Positions 34,454-44,966 are shown, counted from the first letter of the stretch. The stretch is DNA of 64,000 bases from Amphritea atlantica (GCF_018860855.1 NZ_JAHKQE010000005.1:62001-126000); one strand, 5' to 3'. Numbers and translations: made by a program. The notes: generated by a model not told the origin, from the sequence alone.

Positions 34454-35803
34454 TCAGATCAATACTTTGGCTAAGCCGAGGAACGAGAAAAAACCAATGG
34501 CATCGGTAAAGGTGGTCAACACCACGCTGCCAGCTACCGCAGGATCGATAGCCAACCGCTGAAGAATCAGCGGAATAAAGATCCCCCCGATTACACCGGT
34601 AATCAACACAATCATCAACGCTATGCCGAACACCGCGCCGAGCATCGGATCGCCAAACCAATACAGCGCAATAGCCGCCACCGTCAACGCCCAGACAATA
34701 CCATTCAGGAATACTACCGAGGCTTCATGGATAATTAGCTGGGTGATATTAGTGCGGCCTATTTGATTTAATGCCAACCCTCGGGTGACGATGGTCAGTG
34801 TTTGCGACCCCGCCACGCCGCCCATACTCGCCACCACGGGCATTAAGACCGCCAGTGCGATCAATTGCTCGATGACCGCTTCAAATAGCCCGATCACCCA
34901 AGCCGCGACAAACGCTGTTACTAAATTAATCCCTAACCAATAGCCACGCTTATACGCGCTGCTTAGAATCGGCGAAAACATATCGGTATGGTTTTTCAAA
35001 CCGGCAGAACTCAGCATTTTCGCATCGGCCTGCGCCTGAATCACATCGACCACATCATCGATGGTGATACGCCCGAGCAAGCGGTAATTACCATCGACAA
35101 CGGGGGCAGACAGCAGGTCACAATCTTGGAATATACGCGCAACCTTTTCTTGGCTGGCATCAACGGGGATCGCCTGAAAGCTATCATCGAGAATATCCGC
35201 GACTAAAGTGTCCGTAGGCAACGAAACAACATCACTGAGGGGCAATACACCTAATAGTTTATTATTTCGATCAACCACCATTAAGCTATCAAATTGTTCA
35301 GGCATCTCGCCTTCTTTATTTCGTAGCAGGCGCAAATAACGTAACACAGAGAGAATAGATACATCCGCCCTGACGGCCGTGGTATCGGTATCCATCAAAC
35401 CGCCCGCAGTATTATCAGGATAATGCTTGACGCTGTTATAGCGGCGTTTACGCAACTCATCCATCGCGGCGATCATGGCGTTGATCACCGTGCCGGGCAG
35501 ATCCTCGTCGATATCGGCCAGTTCATCGGGCTGTAGTAGAAACAAGCTTTCTAACAGCTCATCGTGGGAGGTGTGATCAATCAGATACTGACGGATATCA
35601 CCATTAACGCTATTGAGCACACCGGCGCGCTTTTGAACATCCAACACATCCCAAATCACACTACGCTTTTCGGGGGCGGAACCCTCAATCAATCGGGCCG
35701 TTTCACTGGCACTCACCTCGGCCAGCAGATTATTGAGTGTTACCTCATCCTCTCGCTCGATCGCTGTGTGAATCTGATCAATACGTAGATTTCCCTGAGA
35801 CAT
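34454..35803 (-). CDS. mgtE: Magnesium transporter MgtE
   Basis: A 449-residue protein. The cytoplasmic helical N domain spans about 1-130, with the acidic LLQPDELADIDEDLP. Two CBS domains follow (about 135-265). Five membrane segments come after about 285, with the pore-lining AVLMPVVASMGGVAGSQTLTIVTRGLAL and the C-terminal DAIGFFSFLGLAKVLI. The CBS/N module senses cytosolic magnesium and gates the channel. ATG 35803 is chosen because AGGAG stands eight bases ahead; GTG 35812 is an in-frame alternative. No leader large enough for an M-box riboswitch is present. Confidence 0.95.
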   Translation of the reverse strand: MSQGNLRIDQIHTAIEREDEVTLNNLLAEVSASETARLIEGSAPEKRSVIWDVLDVQKRAGVLNSVNGDIRQYLIDHTSHDELLESLFLLQPDELADIDEDLPGTVINAMIAAMDELRKRRYNSVKHYPDNTAGGLMDTDTTAVRADVSILSVLRYLRLLRNKEGEMPEQFDSLMVVDRNNKLLGVLPLSDVVSLPTDTLVADILDDSFQAIPVDASQEKVARIFQDCDLLSAPVVDGNYRLLGRITIDDVVDVIQAQADAKMLSSAGLKNHTDMFSPILSSAYKRGYWLGINLVTAFVAAWVIGLFEAVIEQLIALAVLMPVVASMGGVAGSQTLTIVTRGLALNQIGRTNITQLIIHEASVVFLNGIVWALTVAAIALYWFGDPMLGAVFGIALMIVLITGVIGGIFIPLILQRLAIDPAVAGSVVLTTFTDAIGFFSFLGLAKVLI

Positions 35804-35932
35804 GCATAGCACTCCTGATATTAAACGAACTGAACGTCATCACCGCTCAACAGCTCTGCTATCGACATGGCTAACAACGGTATAACGTTCAGGCTGCTAA
35901 CTTATCAGTTTCTGGCACCATCGAACATAGTA

Positions 35933-37390
35933 TTAATTCAGCCGTTGCGCCGAGTAGCTCGACAAGCAGATCGCCCGACCATGATGGTGGACCTCGACCA
36001 GTGCCTTATGCAGGCTTTTAATCGTGACATCATAGTCGCTTTCTTGGATCACAAACTGCATATCCACCTGCCGCATCGACTGATGAATAGCTAACACACT
36101 GACATCACCCTCAGCGATGGCGCACACGGCTTTTGCCAGAATGCCTGGCACTTCCATATCGCTGCCAATCGCCGACACGATAGCCACCTTCTTGTGGTCT
36201 AATTCTGCATCAGAGAAACGTTCGGCCAGGGCGGCACGAATGCGTTTAACCGTTTTCAGGTTAGTCGCCAAATAGTGGGTAATCGTATTGGCATTCACAT
36301 CTTTAGAGACAACCTGTGCCCGAAAACGCTTAATCAGCGCTAAGATCTCGCGATCATAATCTTCGAGACTGCCAGCCATATCCTGATCAAACAGTTCCAG
36401 TGCATAAACGCCACGGCAGCCGGCAATAATCTCGACCCGAGGCGTATCACTGACATAGTCACCGGTAATCAAGGTACCGGTATGTTCTGGCTCGAAGGTA
36501 TTCTTTACTCGCAACGGCACATTGTGCTGACGCAATCCTTTCGCCGCTTTCGGGTGAATCGCTTCCATACCTAGATTGGCTAACTGATCGGCCACATCAT
36601 AGTTGGTGCGACCAATAGGCACAGCGTTATCTTCACCCACGAGACGCGGATCGGCGCTGCTCAGGTGGAACTCTTTATGAATAACCGCTTCGCGAGCCTG
36701 TGTCAGCACGGCCAGACGACTAAAGGTCATCTCACTATAACCACGATCAAAGGAGGACATCAGGCCATCCTGACTATGGGCATAACCGGTCACAACCGGC
36801 AACTGTGTACTCAGATCCAGATGCTTAAACGCAGAACAGATACGCTCATCTAACGACATATGCCGATCAGTGTCCCAGCCGGTCAAATCGATATAACAGG
36901 CGTTTACACCATCTTTTTTTAACAGTTCAACCATATTCCAGGCACTGTGGGCTTCGCCGATACTGGCTAGCATCTCCCGCACCGTCGTTAGGTGAGCATC
37001 CAGCGCAAAGTGCCCATGCATACATAAGCTATGCAGATCCGTCAGACACTTTTGCGCATCCTGCAGTCGCTCATCAATAAAGTTATTGGCGCGAATCAGC
37101 GCGTTACCTTTACCAAACAACTTCAGGTTATGATCATACATCTCGCATTTCAGCTGCTCTAACGCCAATAACCAGCTACGGTCTTCAATGCTGCTCGCAA
37201 AAAGACCGTAAACCCCAGGCTGGCCACTGCGCTTATGCTCTAGCAATTTGTCGGTGATACCACCGTAGGCCGAGACAACAAACACCCGCTGATAGAGACT
37301 GTTAGGATTAGAGGGTTTAAAAATAATATTATCGCGTACCGACACATAATCAGACATCGATGTGCCGCCGATTTTTTCTATAGTATGCAT
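35933..37390 (-). CDS. ask: Ectoine-specific aspartokinase
   Basis: About 485 residues. It opens with HTIEKIGGTSMSDY, carrying the aspartokinase KxGGTS motif, but the body differs from housekeeping enzymes, with an inserted NLYQRVFVVSAYGGITDKLLEHK-like stretch typical of the Ask_Ect branch. The C-terminus has paired ACT domains (about 330-485, including VAIVSAIGSDMEVPGILAKA). It supplies aspartyl phosphate for ectoine. In other bacteria this isoform escapes threonine/lysine feedback; here that is inferred. It is last of ectABCD-ask. ATG 37390 is preferred over a longer frame, as the extra 15 residues lack homology sense. Confidence 0.9.
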   Translation of the reverse strand: MHTIEKIGGTSMSDYVSVRDNIIFKPSNPNSLYQRVFVVSAYGGITDKLLEHKRSGQPGVYGLFASSIEDRSWLLALEQLKCEMYDHNLKLFGKGNALIRANNFIDERLQDAQKCLTDLHSLCMHGHFALDAHLTTVREMLASIGEAHSAWNMVELLKKDGVNACYIDLTGWDTDRHMSLDERICSAFKHLDLSTQLPVVTGYAHSQDGLMSSFDRGYSEMTFSRLAVLTQAREAVIHKEFHLSSADPRLVGEDNAVPIGRTNYDVADQLANLGMEAIHPKAAKGLRQHNVPLRVKNTFEPEHTGTLITGDYVSDTPRVEIIAGCRGVYALELFDQDMAGSLEDYDREILALIKRFRAQVVSKDVNANTITHYLATNLKTVKRIRAALAERFSDAELDHKKVAIVSAIGSDMEVPGILAKAVCAIAEGDVSVLAIHQSMRQVDMQFVIQESDYDVTIKSLHKALVEVHHHGRAICLSSYSAQRLN

Positions 37391-37478
37391 AACTCTCAGA
37401 ATTTTAGATAAATAGAATGTCGCCCTAGCCTGCACCTCGCGTTACCTTAAAAAAGGCAACGCAAGCAGCAGATGCCGG

Positions 37479-38378
37479 TTAGTTAGCCACCGGCACAATA
37501 TGCTGACGGCTACAAATGTATTCCGGCCGTGCAGGCTGATTGCAAAAAGGCTCGACCACTCGGTTAGTCAGCGCGTTATATACAAAAAACACATTGGAAC
37601 GGGGCGCTGGCGTAATATTGCCATTGGAGCCGTGCATCACATTACAATCAAACACAATCACACTACCTGGCTTACATTTCGCAGTAACGATAGAGCCATC
37701 GCCGATCAACTGCTTTAACTGATCATCCGAGGGAACGCCATATTCTTGCTTTTTCAACGACGTTTTAAAGTGGCTTTCCGGTGTTTCACCAGCACAGCTT
37801 GCAAACTGGCGATGCGAACCTGGCACCAACATCAGTGAGCCATTGAAATCAAAATTCTCGGTCAGCGTGATCGACATACTCAGCGCCCGCATCCTTGGCA
37901 TTCCATCTTCAACGTGCCAAGTTTCGAAATCAGAGTGCCAATAAAACTCTTTACCGCGAAATCCCGGCTTAAAGTTCAATCGAGACTGATGGATATACAC
38001 CTCATCGTTAAGAATATAACGGGCCAACGAAGCTAAACGGGGATCGGACGCCAGCTTCTTAAACAGGGCGCTGCGCTCATGCACCCGAAAGATGGAGCGC
38101 ACTTCACCACTGCCCGACTCGGTAATGGTTTCTGAAGGTTTACCCTCTTTATCAGTGGTTAAGCGCTCCATTTCCTGCTGAAACATCCGTATTTCAACAT
38201 CCGAAAACAGATCATCAAGCACCACGAAGCCATTTTTGACATAGGCGTCAATCTGCTCCTGGGCGATCGGTGCTGCACGATCATTCGGAGCATACACTGT
38301 GGGATCATGCCGTGGGGTAAACTGATGCACACCTTGGCGAGATGGATAGTGATCCTCGTAAGATTGCGAGGCTAACAT
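37479..38378 (-). CDS. ectD: Ectoine hydroxylase EctD
   Basis: A 299-residue Fe(II)/2-oxoglutarate dioxygenase that makes 5-hydroxyectoine from ectoine. The EctD signature FYWHSDFETWHVEDGMPRMR carries the iron-binding H-x-D. The distal histidine is in DCNVMHGSNGN, and the 2OG-binding arginine follows in PAPRSNVFFVYN. The N-terminus contains the common QIDAYVKNGFVVLDDLF. ATG 38378 is chosen because AAGGAGAG stands just upstream. The in-frame ATG at 38399, overlapping the ectC stop, would add seven residues and include that ribosome site within the gene. Confidence 0.95.
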   Translation of the reverse strand: MLASQSYEDHYPSRQGVHQFTPRHDPTVYAPNDRAAPIAQEQIDAYVKNGFVVLDDLFSDVEIRMFQQEMERLTTDKEGKPSETITESGSGEVRSIFRVHERSALFKKLASDPRLASLARYILNDEVYIHQSRLNFKPGFRGKEFYWHSDFETWHVEDGMPRMRALSMSITLTENFDFNGSLMLVPGSHRQFASCAGETPESHFKTSLKKQEYGVPSDDQLKQLIGDGSIVTAKCKPGSVIVFDCNVMHGSNGNITPAPRSNVFFVYNALTNRVVEPFCNQPARPEYICSRQHIVPVAN

Positions 38379-38395
38379 ACTCTCTCCTTCGGTTT

Positions 38396-38800
38396 TCATG
38401 CTGTAACAGTATCAGCATTCAGTTCGTAGGCTCCTTCTGCGTTATGCACTTCTTTACCGTTCAGCGGCGGGTTAAACACACAGGCCATTTTCATCTCTTC
38501 GAAAGCCCGTAGAATATGCTTATCATGCTTATCTAACACATACAGAGTGCCCGCTTTAATCGGATAAACTTTGCCATCGGCTAAGGTTTCAATCTCCCCT
38601 TCTCCTGAGACGCAATACACAGATTCCAGATGATTCTGATAATGCATACCGAAATCGGCGCCTTTATAAATAGTCGTGATATGGAATGAAAAACCCATAT
38701 TGTCGTCTTTCAGCAGCATCCGCGTGCTTTCCCAATTGCCATCCGGCGATACAATGCGGCGATTACTTTGTTCTGCTGCGGCTAAATCACGAACGATCAT
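38396..38800 (-). CDS. ectC: Ectoine synthase EctC
   Basis: A 134-residue cupin that closes N-gamma-acetyl-diaminobutyrate to ectoine. [33 protein letters not shown] is the conserved start region. The metal-binding cupin core has [19 protein letters not shown] and the later [17 protein letters not shown], giving the expected tyrosine and histidine ligands. Length is the family norm. ATG 38800 has AAGGGA six bases ahead; the open frame upstream adds 19 residues that the family lacks. It lies 139 bp after ectB and ends at the ectD leader. Confidence 0.95.
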   Translation of the reverse strand: MIVRDLAAAEQSNRRIVSPDGNWESTRMLLKDDNMGFSFHITTIYKGADFGMHYQNHLESVYCVSGEGEIETLADGKVYPIKAGTLYVLDKHDKHILRAFEEMKMACVFNPPLNGKEVHNAEGAYELNADTVTA

Positions 38801-38939
38801 ATTATTCCCTTTTAATTCAATTATGGTGTGTGTTGCTGGCCTCAAGAGCAGGCGCAACTCGCGCCCTAAAACAGCTTTCCGCCGGCAACCAATGGCGCGT
38901 CAACGTCACGCCGAGTGCATCAATCCATCAACCGCCAGA

Positions 38940-40265
<1,326 letters not shown>

Positions 40266-40312
40266 TTAAAACTTAATTAGTCAAAAATGAATTTATATAG
40301 CTATACGAAGGA

Positions 40313-40807
40313 TTAGCGCGATAGGGGGCCGATACGTGCCAAAAACTCAGAATCGTGCTTATCGTTGAAATGATCTTTGCTATCGAATATCAGAGAGCGT
40401 TCGAGAGCGGCACCGCAGTCATCTGCCAACCGATTAAAAAGTGCCCAAGAAGCACGATTATCAGCTGTGATGGTGGTCTCAATATGGGTCACGGAGACAG
40501 CGGTTTTACGTGCGACCAATGTTTGAAGCATCTTGCTTGCAAGGCCCATTCCTCTGGCTTCTGGGGCGATAGCCACCTGCCAGATAAAGAGCACAGAAGG
40601 GTCTTTCGGTTGCTGATATCCACTCACGAAACCCACCACTTCACCATCACTTTCAGCCAGCACAGAGGTGTCTGAAAAATGGCTACATTGCAGCAGGTTA
40701 CAGTAACAGGAGTTGCTATCTAATTCGGGTATATGACTAATGAGAGTATTAACAGGGTCGCCATCGACAGCCCTAGGTTTGCGTAAGGTTACGCTTGCAA
40801 TATCCAT
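40313..40807 (-). CDS. ectA: Diaminobutyrate acetyltransferase EctA
   Basis: A 164-residue GNAT-family enzyme that acetylates the gamma-amino group of diaminobutyrate, the second step of ectoine synthesis. It starts VTLRKPRAVDGDPVNTLI. It has the characteristic NSCYCNLLQCSHFSDTSVLAE. The acetyl-CoA loop is IWQVAIAPEARGMGLASKML, followed by ETTITADNRASWALFNRLA. It is the first gene of the ectABCD-ask operon. The divergent ectR gene lies 288 bp away across an AT-rich control region. Confidence 0.96.
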   Translation of the reverse strand: MDIASVTLRKPRAVDGDPVNTLISHIPELDSNSCYCNLLQCSHFSDTSVLAESDGEVVGFVSGYQQPKDPSVLFIWQVAIAPEARGMGLASKMLQTLVARKTAVSVTHIETTITADNRASWALFNRLADDCGAALERSLIFDSKDHFNDKHDSEFLARIGPLSR

Positions 40808-40983
40808 TGATCCTCAAATATTTAGAATTACTTTTATTTAGCTTTACGATTTACTTTTATATTATAAAACATACTAAAAACAGATAAACAACGCTATTTT
40901 GATGAAAAATGCACCAAAAAACGCCACAAACACGTTTAACTCATCGCATTTGCGCCAATATAACACAACTAAACCAAAATTAT

Positions 40984-41002
40984 TAATTAGATATGCTAAT
41001 TA
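40984..41002. promoter_or_regulatory. MarR-type dyad in the ectA/ectR control region
   Basis: TAATTAG-ATATG-CTAATTA is a 7-bp perfect inverted repeat with a 5-base centre, of the size bound by MarR-family dimers. It lies in the AT-rich stretch shared by ectA and ectR, nearer to ectR. EctR repressing both genes from here is an inference from family behaviour. Confidence 0.55.
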
Positions 41003-41095
41003 TATTTTCGTTCAGGCTCTAAATCGTTCCCATCCCATAGATTATAGGGACAGATATCCGTAGAATAACCAACCAAAATTGACACGAGATAAGCC

Positions 41096-41575
41096 ATGGA
41101 AAACAGCCAGAAGGCACTGGTATTGCTGCGTCAGATTATTCGCTCGACCGATATGCAAGATAAAGAGATCAGCCGCGGCACTGGGGTGACGCCACCACAG
41201 CTGATGGTCATGCAAACACTCCGAGAGAATACCCAACTCACCAGCGGCGAACTCGCCAAAGAGATGGTGTTAACTCAGGCCACTATCACCAGCATTCTTG
41301 ATCGTTTGGAAAAAAAGGAATTGGTCGCCCGCGAACGGGGCAAAGATGACAAACGCAAAGTGTGGGTCAGCCTAACAGATAAAGGCACCGAACTAATGAA
41401 AGGCGCGCCGACCACGCAGCAGGATATTTTTGTCAGGAATTTTGAAGATATGCAGAACTGGGAACAGTCTATGGTGGTGGCCAGCCTAGAACGGATCGCC
41501 TTTATGCTCAACGCACAACACCTAGATGCCGCACCACTGCTGGATATCGGGGAACTGGATCGCACTCAGCAATAA
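41096..41575 (+). CDS. ectR: MarR-family regulator of ectoine genes (EctR)
   Basis: A 159-residue winged-helix repressor. The DNA-binding core spans about 30-95: GVTPPQLMVMQTLRENTQL, then TSGELAKEMVLTQATITSILDRLEKKELVARERG with the beta wing KDDKRKVWVSLTDKG. The N- and C-terminal helices make the dimer. It is divergent from ectA, the position of EctR1 in methylotrophs and halophiles, where it represses the ect operon at low salinity. Upstream lies a TAATTAG dyad that may be its operator. It is followed by a hairpin shared with the convergent gene. Confidence 0.9.
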   Translation: MENSQKALVLLRQIIRSTDMQDKEISRGTGVTPPQLMVMQTLRENTQLTSGELAKEMVLTQATITSILDRLEKKELVARERGKDDKRKVWVSLTDKGTELMKGAPTTQQDIFVRNFEDMQNWEQSMVVASLERIAFMLNAQHLDAAPLLDIGELDRTQQ

Positions 41576-41586
41576 GCTGCAAAAAA

Positions 41587-41611
41587 TGACGACACACGAT
41601 CGGCGTCGTCA
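41587..41611. terminator. Hairpin between convergent ectR and the duplicated-domain gene
   Basis: Seven-bp arms TGACGAC/GTCGTCA around an 11-base loop, preceded by six A. On the minus strand the A-run becomes a T-run after the stem, so it best terminates the leftward gene, whose stop is only a few bases away. Confidence 0.55.
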
Positions 41612-41618
41612 AATATAA

Positions 41619-42422
41619 TCAGTGGATAACCGGCTCGCTGGCATCACCCCCCGGCAGCAGTGGATGACCATTACTATCGGTGCCTAGCGCGCCCTGCTCT
41701 ACCGCTAACTCTAGCAGTTGAGAAATCACCATCTGGGTGATATGCGCGCTGATAATCATACCCGCCGGTGGATCGCCCTCGAACAGGGCTTCATCGACCA
41801 TACCATCACCTCGCAACCCCAACAATAACGGGTTTTCTTGTACTAATGGTGCAATATCATCTGGGGCAAACAGGGAGTATTCAGAAGCTACTTGCAGCGC
41901 CAAGCTATACGCATCCTCTTTGGGTGCATCGCCCAACAACCCCGCATAGGCCGACTCGGCACGGCTCATCACTCCGGTCAGTAAACTCTCACCCGGTTTA
42001 ACGAGATTTTCACGTGCTGTGTCTGACGTACTGTAATCGACTTCGGTTACATCGAGCTCTGGCAACGCCAACTCCTCGGCATCAAGCTGCAGACGTCCAT
42101 CCTCTCCCAACTCTAGCCAATTATTATCGAGGGCAATATCGATCAACCCCTCCATCATCGCCGCCGCAATATTGGCACTGATAATCATGCCGACACAGGG
42201 GTTTTCGCGTTCGCTCTCACTCACGACAAGCGCCCCGCGACGGGCTGCCAGCAGCGTTGGATCTTCAGCCACCACACGCGCCAATTCATCAGCACCGAGA
42301 TAGAGTCGCTCGTTACAGATTTTTTCTGCCGTGGTATAGGGGTAACGCCCGCCCCCAGTCTCCATCAAATCCAGATAGTCAGCTCTTACCTGCGATATCA
42401 GCGTTGTTAATAACTGGCTCAT
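41619..42422 (-). CDS. Unrecognised acidic protein with internal duplication
   Basis: A 267-residue protein I cannot assign. It is acidic and has no signal peptide or long membrane segment. Its two halves align: residues about 12-105 and about 160-250 each contain a Tyr-rich start, a stretch like LARVVAEDPTLLAARRGALV or IAPLVQENPLLLGLRGDGMV, a Pro-Gly step and GMIISANI/GMIISAHI followed by a hydrophobic helix. This is an old tandem duplication of a domain of about 90 residues. ATG 42422 has GGAG seven bases ahead; the longer frame from 42497 has none. Neighbours (ectR, small ORF, dcd) give no functional lead. Confidence 0.75.
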   Translation of the reverse strand: MSQLLTTLISQVRADYLDLMETGGGRYPYTTAEKICNERLYLGADELARVVAEDPTLLAARRGALVVSESERENPCVGMIISANIAAAMMEGLIDIALDNNWLELGEDGRLQLDAEELALPELDVTEVDYSTSDTARENLVKPGESLLTGVMSRAESAYAGLLGDAPKEDAYSLALQVASEYSLFAPDDIAPLVQENPLLLGLRGDGMVDEALFEGDPPAGMIISAHITQMVISQLLELAVEQGALGTDSNGHPLLPGGDASEPVIH

Positions 42423-42704
42423 ATTTATCTCCGTAATGCCGCAGCCCACAGCATCATTGAATATTAGTCGATCAGCTGACAAGCAGCTAATCATCACCTA
42501 TACAGAATAGGTTATCACTTAAACATAGCTCTAAACGATCCCTTAACATCAACCCTCGCCTCATCGATGCATGACGAGATTAGCGCGACTCACATCAGCC
42601 TAATGTTTAATGCTTAACAGCCGAAAAAATAAAGAGAGGCAGGACTCCTTATAACAGACTCAGACTCCATACCTCTACGAACAAAAATAAGAAGAGGATA
42701 TATC

Positions 42705-42785
42705 ATGTCTAACTGGATACTCTGGAACAACGCGGCGGATGAAGATAACGAAGAGGGGAGCATCTACATTCTTTCAGACAACTAA
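42705..42785 (+). CDS. Small ORF, 26 residues
   Basis: ATG to TAA encodes a 26-residue acidic peptide with a tryptophan-rich start (MSNWILWNNAADEDNEEGS, then IYILSDN). GAAGAGGA lies seven to eight bases before the ATG, one of the better ribosome sites in this region. It lies on the plus strand between two minus-strand genes, with about 280 bp free upstream for a promoter. A perfect 18-bp palindrome (42819-42836) could end the transcript. No relative is recognised. The short length means chance cannot be excluded. Confidence 0.45.
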   Translation: MSNWILWNNAADEDNEEGSIYILSDN

Positions 42786-42807
42786 CGCCTCGATTAACGC
42801 CATCGAT

Positions 42808-43449
42808 TCAATGATAGGTTAGCCCGATCGGGCTAATCTGATGACGCCGCTGATCAAAACAGCTGCGCAACGTCGATAAAGGCTGTAGTGCATAATCAAC
42901 TGGGTCAACAGGCAGATCATACCAGTCCAAGGTGGAAACCCGGGTCATCAGATCGTATTCGCCAATCAAAGCATCCAGATAGATCATCACGGCCTCGATA
43001 CGTGGTTCCATATCCAACGAAGCGGGCAGATCCTGCATATAAATATCCAGATGGTAGCGCCCAGATTCGACCCGAAAGCCGAACCAAAACTCGTCCAATT
43101 GAAACTGCTCATCGCCAAAGTTAACCGTCGCCGGCACAGGATCATAGCGATTATTAAACGCGACGAAGCTAACACCACCGATATCAGGTGCCGCACCCAC
43201 CAAGGTCAGCACCGAACTTATTGATTCAGGATAACCATCACAGCCGAACACCATCTCAACATTACCCTCCCCTTCTTCACGCTCAAAGTGAAAGGTCAGA
43301 TTCGCATCGATGCTTCTCAGGCTTTTACTGTATTCCAGCAACAGGGATTCATTTTCAAACTGGCTCTCAGACTCGCTGATTAACAACCGTTCGATCGTCT
43401 GTTCTACTTGCTGCCAGAAACTCTGAATTTTTTTACTTGCTTCAATCAT
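42808..43449 (-). CDS. Unrecognised acidic cytoplasmic protein
   Basis: A 213-residue protein without signal peptide or membrane segment. An N-terminal helical part (about 1-45; [14 protein letters not shown]) is followed by a strand-rich domain with [43 protein letters not shown] and [19 protein letters not shown]. The AAP-x-x-G/W-FVAF pattern reminds me of DUF695-like and immunity-type proteins, but I would not assign it. Its start overlaps the dcd stop by four bases, so it is translated together with dCTP deaminase. A perfect palindrome overlaps its last codons. Confidence 0.7.
   Translation of the reverse strand: MIEASKKIQSFWQQVEQTIERLLISESESQFENESLLLEYSKSLRSIDANLTFHFEREEGEGNVEMVFGCDGYPESISSVLTLVGAAPDIGGVSFVAFNNRYDPVPATVNFGDEQFQLDEFWFGFRVESGRYHLDIYMQDLPASLDMEPRIEAVMIYLDALIGEYDLMTRVSTLDWYDLPVDPVDYALQPLSTLRSCFDQRRHQISPIGLTYH
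42819..42836. terminator. 18-bp palindrome at the end of the acidic-protein gene
   Basis: TTAGCCCGAT CGGGCTAA is a perfect GC-rich palindrome at the 3' end of the minus-strand gene, 33 bp after the stop of the small plus-strand ORF. It has no T-run, so terminator function for the small ORF is tentative. Confidence 0.4.
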
Positions 43450-44012
43450 GTACGAGGAACAACCACTCCGGTTTGACCCTGATATTTACCATCACGATCC
43501 TTATATGAGGTTTCACATACTTCATCCGCCCCTAGAAACAACATCTGAGCGACACCTTCGTTGGCATAAATTCTCGCGGGCAAGGGTGTTGTATTGGAAA
43601 ACTCAAGGGTCACATGACCTTCCCACTCAGGCTCCAACGGCGTGACATTGACAATGATGCCACAACGAGCGTAAGTGCTTTTGCCGAGGCAAATAGTCAA
43701 CACATCCCGAGGGATCCGAAAATACTCAACCGTACGCGCCAGCGCAAAGGAGTTCGGCGGGATAATGCAAACATCGGATTTCACATCAACAAAGCTACCA
43801 TCGTCGAAATTTTTCGGATCGACAATAGAGGAATTAATATTGGTGAAAATTTTAAATTCATCAGCACAACGAACATCATAACCATAACTAGATGTACCAT
43901 AAGAGATCAGTTTTTCATCTCCTCGGCGACGTACCTGACCCGGCTCAAAAGGCTCGATCATGCGCTGTTCCAAAGATCTACGACGAATCCAGCTGTCAGA
44001 TTTGATACCCAT
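43446..44012 (-). CDS. dcd: dCTP deaminase
   Basis: A 188-residue enzyme that turns dCTP into dUTP for thymidylate synthesis. It begins [22 protein letters not shown]. It has the family's [47 protein letters not shown], and the active-site [34 protein letters not shown] region with serine, arginine and glutamate. Its length is standard. It overlaps the unrecognised 213-residue gene downstream by four bases. A 12-bp palindrome lies 28 bp upstream. Confidence 0.97.
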   Translation of the reverse strand: MGIKSDSWIRRRSLEQRMIEPFEPGQVRRRGDEKLISYGTSSYGYDVRCADEFKIFTNINSSIVDPKNFDDGSFVDVKSDVCIIPPNSFALARTVEYFRIPRDVLTICLGKSTYARCGIIVNVTPLEPEWEGHVTLEFSNTTPLPARIYANEGVAQMLFLGADEVCETSYKDRDGKYQGQTGVVVPRT

Positions 44013-44039
44013 CTTTTCAGTTCCAGTTGTATGTTAATT

Positions 44040-44051
44040 GTGCGGCCGCAC
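44040..44051. promoter_or_regulatory. Perfect 12-bp palindrome upstream of dcd
   Basis: GTGCGGCCGCAC reads identically on both strands, 28 bp before the dcd start in otherwise AT-rich sequence. It could be an operator or 5' leader hairpin. Nothing else supports a specific regulator. Confidence 0.35.
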
Positions 44052-44153
44052 ATAATATCGTTTTTGCTCAAAAAAAACCGCACTTTTACAAAAAAAATGC
44101 GGTAAGTTCTCACCCGTCTCGCCGCCTAAAAGACCGCATGACGAGTCTAGACC

Positions 44154-44966
44154 TCAGTCCTGATTGATCGAGATATTCGGCATCGCCTGTTGCGCACCAT
44201 TTAGCGCCTTCAACGCCTCAACAACCTGACGCGCCGTCGAACGATAGATCGCAGACTCTGGCCCATCTGGATCCGCCACCAGTGTAGGCACTCCGCCATC
44301 AACCGCTTCGCGAATCGACATTTTAAGAGGCAACTGTCCTAATAACGGTGCATCATAGGTTTGTGACAGCTCTTCACCACCACCACTACCAAAAATCGCT
44401 TCAGTATGGCCACACTGACTACAGATATGCACACTCATATTCTCAACAATACCCAATACTGGGATATCAACCTTACGGAACATTTCGATCCCTTTACGGG
44501 CATCCAACAACGCAATATCCTGCGGCGTTGTGACAATGACCGCACCACTCACCGGCACTTTCTGTGACAGCGTCAATTGAATATCACCCGTACCCGGCGG
44601 CATATCAACAAACAGATAATCCAGATCACTCCACTCGGTCTGCGTTAGCAACTGCTGCAAAGCTCCGCTGGCCATCGGGCCACGCCAAACCATCGGCTGC
44701 GTCTCATCGATCAGAAACGCAATAGACATAACCTCTAAGCCATGCGCGATCAACGGCTTCATCGCTTTATCACCAATGGGCTCAGGCCGTGTTCCCGGTG
44801 GCACACCTAACATCGTACCCATACTCGGACCATAAATATCCGCATCCAGCACACCGACGCGATAGCCTTCAGCGGCCATTGCCAACGCCAAATTAACCGT
44901 CGTCGTTGACTTACCAACCCCGCCTTTACCCGACGCAACCGCCACTATATTTTTTACATTCTGCAT
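44154..44966 (-). CDS. apbC: ApbC/Mrp iron-sulfur cluster carrier ATPase
   Basis: About 270 residues of the MinD-like Mrp/NBP35 family. The deviant Walker A is GKGGVGKSTTTVNLALAMA near 13-31, then DADIYGPSMGTMLG. Switch segments include VDMPPGTGDIQLTL. The cluster-binding CxxC is in VHICSQCGHTEAIFG. The N-terminal DUF59 (MIP18-like) domain found in longer Mrp proteins is absent. ATG 44966 is chosen as the family start; ATG 44996 would add ten residues. It donates Fe-S clusters to apoproteins. Confidence 0.93.
   Translation of the reverse strand: MQNVKNIVAVASGKGGVGKSTTTVNLALAMAAEGYRVGVLDADIYGPSMGTMLGVPPGTRPEPIGDKAMKPLIAHGLEVMSIAFLIDETQPMVWRGPMASGALQQLLTQTEWSDLDYLFVDMPPGTGDIQLTLSQKVPVSGAVIVTTPQDIALLDARKGIEMFRKVDIPVLGIVENMSVHICSQCGHTEAIFGSGGGEELSQTYDAPLLGQLPLKMSIREAVDGGVPTLVADPDGPESAIYRSTARQVVEALKALNGAQQAMPNISINQD

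Noticed and set aside
35804-35932. M-box magnesium riboswitch before mgtE
   Set aside because: Only about 130 bp separate mgtE from ask and no conserved M-box stem is visible.
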